Assembly: GCF_964340395.1 (NCBI RefSeq)
Contig: NC_135558.1
Span: 565,001 to 610,000 of the forward strand
Reading direction: 5' to 3'
From: Glandiceps talaboti
Lineage: Eukaryota > Hemichordata > Enteropneusta > Spengelidae
DNA: 45,000 bases
Within the stretch, counting starts at the first letter, position 1. Every line of letters starts with the position of its first letter. Made by a program: the position numbers and the translations under genes. Below the pieces are notes generated by a model. The model was not told the origin of the DNA. It did no database searches and saw only the letters and a list, made by a program, of their open reading frames with translations. Shown here piece after piece: positions 36,426-45,000 of the stretch.

Positions 36426-36548
36426 GTAAAATCATGTTATTGATCCATTCATTCAGATTTACTAAATATTGCATGTTTACAAAGCAAATGAAGAATAAAC
36501 ATGTTTGAGAACCTTGTACAATGACAGAAGTAATTCTTCACCTGTAAG

Positions 36549-36554
36549 TTTATT
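36549..36554 (-). terminator. Candidate polyadenylation signal (AATAAA) of the unrecognised gene
   Basis: TTTATT on the plus strand reads AATAAA on the minus strand, about 80 bases beyond the stop codon of the gene ending at 36633. Confidence 0.5.
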
Positions 36555-36632
36555 TTCTGGAGAGGTATTTCCCTTCCACAAAAAAGTCTTGGGTCTGTAC
36601 GTTACTTGTTTTTAACTAACTGGTATTCTCTT

Positions 36633-39600
36633 TTATGAAATATTAGTTTTCTTGTGAAGTAACAGGACAGCCTTGATTGCCATGTATATATTTAATACTG
36701 GGAAAACATCAAACCAATCCGTATATGCATTATCTTCTCCTTGTGGGAATGTTATGGTTTTAAAAAAGATAAACAAGTTTGGATCACTGTCTTCTTGGTT
36801 TTTACAAACATGTGCTCTTGATAGACACATGCTATTTACACCAACTGCTGAAATTTTGTACATGATATAATCACGATCGGTGGAAAAACAGCCATTTCTT
36901 GCAGTTGCTAAAAACTTACAAATCATTGTTTGGTAGGCTCTGTCCATTTCATATTTATCAATCTTATTCTGAAAGTGAAAAAAAAGGACAAGTATTAGCA
37001 GAGTGCACATTTAATGTTAAAATTTTCAGTAAAATTGTCATAAGGCACCTTCTATCCTCAAGTCAATCCATGGCGATTATATATGTGTATTGTATCAAAC
37101 ACTGCCCAAAGTGATCGGAAAGTAATTTCTTGTGTTGTTCCAATGAATATATCACAGAGAAGGACAACAAACAAGTGATATCAATAACAGAGGTATGGTT
37201 GCTGTGTAGCTTTAAATAAATCCATAGATGACACCCATAAATTATTATAGATACCAAACTTGTGAATAGTTGACAAAATGATAATTTACCCATCATTATG
37301 ATTTAGCAGTATCTTAGTGGTACTATATATCTTCACCTGCACACTTATAAAACACATGTTGCCATAAAAACTTACACATGATATAAAAGTAACAATTTGC
37401 TAGATCTCTGTGTAAGAAGAGTGATGCTCAGTTTGACCCTAATGAACAATACAGGTTTTCCCCTGCAGGTACTCTGGTTTTCTCCTGCTTTAACACTGGG
37501 GCTATTGGGTACTGTACAAGTGGTGACCCTACCAACTAATACAGGTTTTCTCCTGCAGGTACTCTGGTTTTCTCCTGCTTTAACACTACGACACTTGGAC
37601 ACTGTACAAGTGGTGATCCTACCAACCAATACAGGTTTTCTCCTGCAGGTACTCTGGTTTTCTCCTGCTTTAACACTACGACACTTGGACACTGTACAAG
37701 TGGTGATCCTACCAACCAATACAGGTTTTCTCCTGCAGGTACTCTGGTTTTCTCCTGCTTTAACACTACGACACTTGGACACTGTACAAGTGGTGATCCT
37801 ACCAACCAATACAGGTTTTCCCCTGCAGGTACTCTGGTTTTCTCCTGCTTTAACACTACGACACTTGGACACTGTACAAGTGGTGATCCTACCAACCAAT
37901 ACAGGTTTTCCCCTGCAGGTACTCTGGTTTTCTCCTGCTTTAACACTACGACACTTGGACACTGTACAAGTGGTGATCCTACCAACCAATACAGGTTTTC
38001 CCCTGCAGGTACTCTGGTTTTCTCCTGCTTTAACACTACGACACTTGGACACTGTACAAGTGGTGATCCTACCAACCAATACAGGTTTTCTCCTGCAGGT
38101 ACTCCGGTTTTCTCCTGCTTTAACACAACAGCACTTGGGTACTGCACAAGTTGGGACCGTATGAATTTCCTACTTTGATTTGGAAATAAAGTTTACATTA
38201 TTATTATTACCTCTGATATTGCTAGGAATTTGTTGTTACTCTCATCTTGCTTATCTTGGCAAGGCTTCTGATGAACTATGATTTGTACATCAGCTTGGTG
38301 ATGAGATTCCATCTGTGCTGCCCTGTTCTGGCTAAAAAAAACACACAAAAAAGAGGTTTTTACTTTTAGTGCAACTGAAGTGTGGTTCAATGGTGCTAAA
38401 AGCATAGTGAAGTGTCATTGCGTGTGTACGTGCGTATATGCGTGCGAGTGTGTGTATGTATGTAAATGACTTAATGTCAAAACTGCCAGCCCAATTGGCT
38501 TGGTATTTGGTGGGAACATTACATAGGGCGTGTAGATGGAAAATTGTTCAAATCAAAATGATCGCATCAGAGATGTGCATTTGGGTCAAAAAATATTATT
38601 TTTGGTATAAAATTAAAGCCCCAAAACATCTTTGCAAATTGGACTAAAATTAGGTGATGTTCTTATACGGATGTCACATGTAAAATAGTGAAGCTTACTC
38701 CCACCTATATTTATTATTAAATCAAAACAAAAGAGTAAATTAAAATTAAATGTATGCTGATGGATTTGTTAAATCTTAAATACTTTGGTCATGACATGAA
38801 TTGTGAAAACTTGGAAAATAAGCCAGGAATGCAGTATGTATACGCTTGCAGAATAGATCTAATGAGTGTAATAGATAGATAAAATCGCCAACATCTGACC
38901 ATAGACAACCGGAACCTGTTACAGCAAAGTACATTCACTGTTTGTAACAGGTTCCATTCGTCCATAGTCTGATGTTGGCAATCGTATTAGTGAGAAAATC
39001 AGTGCTCCTGAACATAAAGACACTGCAACTTGTCAAGCTGGGGTTGACATACAGAAACTAGGAAGAGCTGAGACAGAATCAATACTACCATAGTTTGGCT
39101 ATTCTGTTGAGATCAAGTGTTAGAAGTTCTTAATTTAAAGGAAACCATTACAAATAATAGATATTATTGTGTATGTCAATACCAGGGGATGTGTCACCCA
39201 GCATATGATTAGTGAGGGCTAAAATTGATATGAAAATGTGACCAACAGAAATGTAATGTTTGTGCTTGGCTTGCTTACCTTATTCTGTAATCAACAGATT
39301 CTTCTAATTGTTCTTCCTTTGTAAAGAGATACCTTGTAATAGCCTTTACCATTGTGTCTAAATCATCTTCTTTCAGTTCATCACTTTTACAGATCTCTAG
39401 CCATTGCACATATAATGTTGACAGCTCCTTACGGATTTCCTCAGGAACATCTTTCACAGCCTATTCATGAAATACACACATATAATTCATCAGACCTGTG
39501 ATTATCTATTTTAATATTTTTCATCATAACACCTAAAAAAAATTATCAGCTGGTCGGCTTATAAAAGTATGCAAGTGTGTACATATTGATGATACTTTCA

Positions 39601-42600
39601 ACAGTCCAGATCATGTGACGTCTTTGAAATGAATCAGAAAGAAACTATGAACCATCTTTTTTACCATGTTCAAAATTCCAGTGATAGATGATGATTTTTG
39701 TTGAGATACACACTTGTATGGTTACTCTATGTTAACCATCAGTGATGTTATAGTGTGTCCCTTGGTGACAGCACAGCCAGCATTTACAATTTGAAAACGT
39801 AAGTTGACAAATCCATTATTACTTGGGGATATCAACTACTCGGCCACCGACAACCCTATAATATTATTACTTGGGGATATCAACAACTTGGCCACCGACA
39901 ACCCTATAATATTATTACTTGGGGATATCAACAACTCGGCCACCGACAACCCTATAATATTATTACTTGGGGATATCAACAACTCGGCCACCGACAACCC
40001 TATAATATTATTACTTGGGGATATCAACAACTCGGCCACCGACAACCCTATAATATTATTACTTAGGGATATCAACAACTCGGCCACCGACAACCCTATA
40101 ATATTATTACTTGGGGATATCAACAACTCGGCCACCGACAACCCTATAATATTATTACTTGGGGATATCAACAACTCGGCCACCGACAACCCTATAATAT
40201 TATTACTTGGGGATATCAACAACTCGGCCACCGACAACCCTATAATATTATTACTTGGGGATATCAACAACTCGGCCACCGACAACCCTATAATATCAGC
40301 ATCTGCATTAGTTTTAAGTTTAATCTGCTTCCAAAAAATGCAATAAATGTAAAGTGTACTTGGTCTTGATATTAAAAGTAAAATGACCATCTTGAATATA
40401 TAGATGGTTGAAATCACTTTATTATTAGTGGTGAGTGCAATAACATGATTTACAACATTAATTTGTAAAGTTATGTAACACTTGAAAATTGTTCTCCTGT
40501 CTATCTACACGCGTACTGCCATTAGTCAAACCGATTCGGATCACACCTTCTAAATCCCAGTTTTTTTGTCTTACTCTATACCCTACACTACTGATAAGAC
40601 TTCAGCAGCAAAGAGTTGGTTATCACCCGCTTCATAAACTTTACATGTAAAACTTTTCAAGATCAGCTCTAGTAGTTGCTTACTAATTCCATGCATGTCA
40701 AAGACTGTGTCAACACTTTAACAGCTATAAGGTACTAGTATAAACAATGTGATAACAGAAAATGGTTGATTAAACCACAAAACAGTTGAACATTTTAGTG
40801 TCAAAATCTTGTCTATAAACAACCCAAAACATTATTCACACCAAATGATACACAGCACACCTGGCAGCATAAGTCACTAATATTGGGTCTATGCTAATAT
40901 GAAGTAATACTTACCATGATTATATCATTCAAATGTGTACTTGAGATGGTTTCAAATGCACGCTTCCCTGTTACCTCATTAATCACTACAGCAATCTTAC
41001 AAATATGCGACTCTGTGAAGAAAAGTCAGTATAAGCAGGCCTTAGTACAAATACGATAACAATATTTTGTGAGGTGACTTACATGTAAGAGAGCATGTAA
41101 TTAATTTTAGTTTACAAAGTAATACATGGGTAAAATTAATATACATTTTAAAACTGATTTCTGAATTCTATTTGCCATTCTCAAGCCATGCTCCAGCACG
41201 TCTTGTGCACAAAAAATAACATAAATTCAGAACATAATCTGAATACGGTATACAGCATCACATTTGTAATTTGGTAAATACGTGTCATAATGTATGCATT
41301 ATCTCATTATTAACCATTAAATCAGACCTGTTTCAAATCATGTTTTGATGTGACCAATCATTAATGCAGCTTTGGTCTGATTACAATTTAAATATATAAT
41401 ATATAATTATGTATTTGACCAATCAGGTTCTGTGTATGGATTTCATGCAACTACTACGTCTAATCTGAATCTGAGATTGACTTCATACACCCTTACTCCA
41501 AGATACACGTAAATTCTGTTCCTTTCTCGTGCAATTTTGTTCATTGCCAAATGCAACATCACAGGCACTTATTTCCCGAAATAAGTGTCAGAATACAATA
41601 AGATATGGATGATATTGAGATACTTGGCAAACAATACATAAAAGCATAGACCCTCCACCAAGTTTATGACGAAAGAGGTAAAATAATACAGGTTTCTACA
41701 ATCAATTCCAGAAACCCGTGTTATTTTACCCCTTTCATATATTATTTCCCAAGAATCTCTTTATTATTGATATCTTATTGTATTCAGGAACATATCTCGG
41801 AGAAACAAGTGCCTGTGTGCAACACGCCCTTAGGAGTTAGATCATTGATCCATTGCATGCTGCAGGAACACAAACAAGGGCAATCCACTCGGGATTCAAC
41901 CAATTGAAAACTTTAGGGGAGAACCATTTGATTTCTGGGGGAGGGGGGTCAGAGGATTTGGGGAAAAAATTTGTCTGCAGGTGAAGGAGAGAAAAAAATA
42001 ATTTGATTCCGTAATGGCTTGAGAAAAAATTGTTCTGACAGAAGTAAAAAAAAAAATTATTGTGATGTGCTGAAATCAGCAAAATTTGGGAATCTGATTC
42101 TCTCATTTTCTCTGGAGGCACACTGCCTATAAAGGCGGTGCTAATATTTTCAGTATTTGTAAGCAAGCCCTATGTTTTTTCCAGCATTTATGATATAAAA
42201 TAGCAGAAACATGGATTGTAAACTGCTACTTATTGCTACTTACACAGAACAAGTTAGTTGTCAACCAGTGACATGTAGATATAGTTATGAACCACACACA
42301 TTACAAAATTGGCAACCAAGAAATAAATTGCAGTGCTCCTGCAAATGGAAAAAATAATTTGATGCAGGAAAATAGAAAAAAAATTGCTGTCACAGTGATG
42401 CCATACCCATTCAGCTTCCACCCCCCCCCCCCACCCCCCACCAATCAAAATATTTCTCTCGCATACCTTCAAGTTCCTTGCGTATCTCCCCCTTAATAAC
42501 TTCACTGGCCGTTACAGTACTAATTTCACACCAGGCGCCCCTGCGTGGTTCGAATGACCCATTGCCTAAAAGCCACTGCATAACAGGACGCAACGAATAC

Positions 42601-42938
42601 TTTTCAAGACAACGCCTGTCATACGTTGAACCTGGCAAATTCGGAGAAGGTTCGGGAAGTGTCAATGTGATGGGGAAACTTGCAAAATGCACTGACAGGC
42701 GGGTCAATATATGGACCTCCGCCGTCCCATCAGGAGCTGTTGAACCAGCCGTTACATATAGTTTTTTACCACACCTTGATTCCATTGCTATAGGGCAAGT
42801 GCATTTGCTGCGACTATGATGAATATGACCAAGCCTGGAGCCATGTGCACGACAATTACATCTGCCGCTGAAACAGCGCCTGAAACGATCTAAAACTTCA
42901 CTGTTAGTGTTAGTGTGACTGCTTCTGTTGGCGGCCAT
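36633..42938 (-). CDS. Unrecognised protein, complete five-exon gene, 402 aa
   Basis: Exons in transcription order: 42467-42938, 40915-41012, 39279-39460, 38211-38331, 36633-36968. All introns are GT-AG. Phases (1, 0, 2, 0) join to a single 1,209-base frame with a TAA stop, strong evidence of a real gene. I chose the ATG at 42938 (MAANRSS, G at +4); the frame is open to an earlier ATG at 42989. I do not recognise the family. Residues 22-56 are rich in Cys and His (C22, C27, C29, H32, H38, H40, H41, C46, C48, C56), a possible zinc site. Residues 75-130 look folded (HILTRLSVHFASFPITLTLP, RPVMQWLLGNGSFEP). Exon 3 (about residues 191-250) is acidic and likely helical (EEIRKELSTLYVQWLEICK). Exon 4 is hydrophilic. 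Exon 5 (last 111 aa) has DWFDVFPVLNIYMAIKAVLL near the end. No signal peptide or clear membrane segment, so probably cytosolic or nuclear. Introns hold a SINE-related array (37395-38210), a 48-bp array and two MITEs. Confidence 0.85.
37395..38210 (+). mobile_element. SINE-related copy expanded into a 90-bp minisatellite, 8 units
   Basis: The left flank (37406-37448: GTAAGAAGAGTGATGCTCAG, then TTTGACCCTAATGAACAA) matches the sense strand of the SINE at 20863-21153. The 90-bp units (from 37450, every 90 bases to 38080) contain CAGGTTTTCCCCTGCAGGTA and TTTTCTCCTGCTTTAACACT, the same core found in that SINE. The right end, GGAAATAAAG then (ATT)n to 38209, looks like a retroposon tail. It directly abuts exon 4 of the unrecognised minus-strand gene. 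The 90-base period is divisible by three, which explains long open frames on both strands; they are not genes. Confidence 0.8.
38884..38982. mobile_element. Small fold-back MITE
   Basis: Arms of about 39 bases: ATCGCCAACATCTGACCATA and GGAACCTGTTACA at the left pair with TGTAACAGGTTCC and TCCATAGTCTGATGTTGGCA at the right, around a 20-base loop. It lies in intron 3 of the unrecognised gene. No duplication was identified. Confidence 0.75.
39815..40296. repeat. 48-bp minisatellite, 10 copies, containing a SINE-head fragment
   Basis: Units start TTATTACTTGGGGATATCAA, continue CAACTCGGCCACCGACAACC and end CTATAATA. The piece AACAACTTGGCCACCGACAA (second copy) matches the SINE head at 21133-21156 with one mismatch. 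The period is a multiple of three, so frames stay open on both strands without being genes. It lies in intron 2 of the unrecognised gene. Confidence 0.95.
41560..41817. mobile_element. Fold-back MITE with 8-bp flanking repeat (hAT-like)
   Basis: CACAGGCACTTATTTC at the left faces GAAACAAGTGCCTGTG at the right. Inner blocks CAGAATACAATAAGATAT/GATATCTTATTGTATTC and GGTAAAATAATACAGGTTTC/GAAACCCGTGTTATTTTACC also pair. Flanks TGCAACAT (41552-41559) and TGCAACAC (41818-41825) match at 7 of 8 bases, as for an 8-bp duplication. That fits the hAT (or P) superfamily. It lies in intron 1 of the unrecognised gene. Confidence 0.8.
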
Positions 42939-42945
42939 GACGTCA
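42938..42945. promoter_or_regulatory. Palindromic CRE-type site TGACGTCA at the start codon of the unrecognised gene
   Basis: TGACGTCA is the full consensus site of CREB/ATF factors. It overlaps the first base of the chosen ATG, with TGACGCGTGACGTC reading into the start on the minus strand, and the surrounding 200 bases are more GC-rich than the rest of the locus. A promoter role is inference. Confidence 0.4.
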
Positions 42946-42989
42946 CGCGTCATAGAAGTCCCGACCTGAAATCTCTTCGAAATGTGCAC

Positions 42990-43448
42990 GAGAATAATTA
43001 GACTTCTAACTTTGCGGAGTTATCACAACAACATGTGGACTGCATCGTCGAAACTACAGCCTCTTTTACGGCACCGTCCAAGACGCACCGCGAAATGCAT
43101 GAAGTGAATCTAAATCTATCTACATGATCTATGCTGTAATACAAAAACGAACGGCTTAGAGGGTCTAGTTGTGTATAACACTCTTAGGGAGTAAAACCAT
43201 ATTGCGGATCGGACGAGTTTCTCTGAGATTTTTGATGTACAGAAAATCAAGGGAGACAGAAATCTCATTGCCATGTGCTATTTTTAGAATTTAAAATATA
43301 AATGAAGTTATTTTCAACACGAGAATTGTGTATTAGATTCGACACGGCAAAAGTTCGACGCTTTAATATTGCGCGTCGCACTACAGGGAACGTTCAGGCT
43401 CAGTTTTGTTTACGAAAACAAAGAAAAACAAACAAACACATAAATAGA

Positions 43449-43479
<31 letters not shown>

Positions 43480-43801
43480 ACAAACAAACATATACTGAAT
43501 TGTGAATAAGAAAGCCAAGAATGCAAAATCATCGCATTCAAAAGTGGATTCTACATCATACATGCATTAAATCTATTATCTTTTCAATCAATAAGCGCTT
43601 ATGTTTATGTGTGGGTGTGGGTGTGTGTATGAGTGAGTGAGTGAGTGAGTGAGTGAGTGAGTGAGTGAGTGAGTGAGTGAGTGCAAGAATGAATGAACGA
43701 ACGAACAAACAAACAAACAAACAAACAGAATGAACCAACCAATAACGAACGAAGGAATGAATGAATCATTATTGAATGATTGGATGATCGATCAATTGAT
43801 A

Positions 43802-43847
<46 letters not shown>

Positions 43848-44674
43848 CAGATCGATTGAGTACTCGAAGAGCCAAGTGGTCTAAGAATGACGTAATTGTT
43901 GTAAATTGATTATAGGAAACCTGTAATGACGATATTTTATCTCCCTTCCAAGTTTAGGATGAGTATCCCCATTTCTCTAAACGCCGGGAGGAACAGTCTA
44001 AATTTGTTTTTCATTACAAATTTCGGCATGTTTATTACAATTTTTAATGAAATTTATTACAAATATCGACAATTTTATTACAAACGGTTATATAGCTTTT
44101 ATTTAGCAAAATGACCACACACAGAGTGCACGCCTTTTTATACACATGGCGGGGCTTTAAGAGAAAGTTTAATAACAGGTCATAAAATGTCATAACAATT
44201 CAATTAAAATACGAAGTAAATGAAATTCTGAAAAATGAGAAACAAGATACAAGCCAATTTCGCAAAAATCAAAACACAAGAAAAATCAAAATAGAACACA
44301 TAAAATAATGAACACCAACACACGATAAAGCAAATTACTGAGGCAACCTTATAGATAACAGGACTGTTTCTTTCCTACATTAATTTTGAAAGTGACTTTT
44401 CATTAATGCTTGTGATGAACTGAGGATGGGACCAGGTGATGGAGTCTGTGTTCGTCCTTAACTTAGTGTCATTTTTAGACACCCTCCAAGGCTGATCTGG
44501 GTTTGTTTTATAGTCGACGTCGTTCGTGTCATACAGCACTGAAGAATTCGAGAAGAAGGAACTAAAGAAATGTAAAAGAGCTGTAAATCACCATTATAAC
44601 TTATGCTTTACAGAAAATATTCTTGAAGTTGATATCCATTCAGGATAACGGCTTTCAGATAGACAATTACAAAC
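42990..44674. other. Spacer with tetranucleotide repeats
   Basis: It probably holds the promoter of the unrecognised minus-strand gene at its left end and the 3' flank of the second DNase II gene at its right end. Between them are (AATA)n at 43440-43490, (GAGT)n at 43628-43684, an AACA run near 43700 and (GATT)n at 43800-43849. No other exon is recognised. Confidence 0.6.
43440..43849. repeat. Cluster of tetranucleotide microsatellites
   Basis: Separate runs of AATA/AACA (43425-43490), GAGT (about 14 units, 43628-43684), AACA (43704-43728) and GATT (about 12 units, 43800-43849) within 400 bases. Confidence 0.95.
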
Positions 44675-44815
44675 CTAACATCCCTTCTCTATCTTGCGTC
44701 TTTTAGGCGATCGAGTGGTCTGAGCTGTAGGAGAATAATTTATTTCACGGAATCTTTTCCAAACGTCTGCATTGTTGATGCAAAGAAGCCCACCTCCTCG
44801 TTTCTGTTGTGTTGT
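44675..44815 (-). CDS. DNase II paralogue, last exon only (gene runs off the window end)
   Basis: The exon follows a TTTCAG acceptor (44816-44821) and reads TTQQKRGGGLLCINNADVWKRF, the block that in the first DNase II gene of this window reads [22 protein letters not shown]. Both exons start in phase 0 at the same place. It encodes 46 aa and stops with TAG at 44675-44677. The rest of the gene must lie beyond 45000. Unlike the first gene it lacks the ECNG near the end. Instead it finishes with a Ser/Thr- and basic-rich tail, RSPKRRKIEKGC, that resembles a monopartite nuclear localisation signal. A lysosomal or secreted acid DNase role is expected from the family, but the catalytic exons cannot be checked here. 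Confidence 0.88.
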   Translation of the reverse strand, partial: TTQQKRGGGLLCINNADVWKRFREINYSPTAQTTRSPKRRKIEKGC

Positions 44816-45000
44816 CTGAAAATAAAGTGATAACATGAAATACTCGATCGGAAGTAATTCTATTTTGAAAAGCGAGAAAATTACAAAGAATAGGGCCCCC
44901 ACCCATGGTCTCTACTGTAGTTCTAGACCCATAAAGCTTTGTACTTGACAATTCATCAATAAACAAACAGAATCACTAGTATGTAAACATCGTCTTGTAA

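Noticed and set aside
36063-36443. 126-aa repeat protein with units NTDVNGSFWVCIKLCI
   Set aside because: A 54-bp minisatellite with nearly identical DNA copies. One copy has a frame-shifting extra T, and there is no start context or flanking domain.
37397-38164. Long open frames on both strands over the 90-bp repeats (up to 255 aa)
   Set aside because: The unit is a multiple of three and lacks stops in several frames at once, so openness is a by-product of the tandem array, which derives from SINE sequence.
39804-40417. 180-193 aa open frames over the 48-bp array
   Set aside because: Same reason: 16-codon periodicity on both strands, within an intron of the unrecognised gene, with no non-repeat coding flank.

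Overview
The window is nuclear DNA of an animal. Coding sequence is split into short exons with GT-AG introns, spacers are AT-rich, and microsatellites, minisatellites, a tRNA-derived SINE and several fold-back MITEs fill the rest. An active-looking uricase, a DNase II pair and a C-type lectin point to an invertebrate, probably marine (a lophotrochozoan or a non-vertebrate deuterostome). I cannot name the species from sequence alone.

Layout. 2.5-3.9 kb: a C-type lectin-domain gene on the minus strand (two exons firm, signal exon probable). 4-12 kb: no convincing gene; a (GA)n tract, a 32-bp minisatellite and a possible retrotransposon scrap. 12.3-19.5 kb: a complete six-exon uricase gene (minus strand, 296 aa, peroxisomal C-terminus ARL), with four nuclear-receptor half-sites just upstream of its start codon. 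20-22.4 kb: a tRNA-derived SINE and a palindromic MITE flanked by a 9-bp target-site duplication. 23.9-32.0 kb: a complete seven-exon DNase II gene (plus strand, 373 aa, both HxK motifs). Its third intron carries about 29 copies of a 50-bp satellite between inverted repeats. 32-36.5 kb: fold-back elements and two minisatellites. 36.5-42.9 kb: a five-exon gene (minus strand, 402 aa) that I reconstructed in frame but do not recognise. Its introns hold two minisatellites related to the SINE and two MITEs. 44.7-44.8 kb: the last exon of a second DNase II gene (minus strand) that runs off the window end.

Together, the recognisable genes serve breakdown and defence: urate oxidation in peroxisomes, acid DNA digestion in lysosomes (two paralogues arranged tail to tail around the unknown gene) and secreted sugar binding. 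There is no evidence that they form one pathway. The most interesting points are the unrecognised 402-aa gene with a splice donor that lies in a SINE-like tail, the growth of minisatellites out of SINE sequence, the DNase II paralogue with a basic nuclear-signal-like tail, and the direct-repeat-1 cluster at the uricase start.
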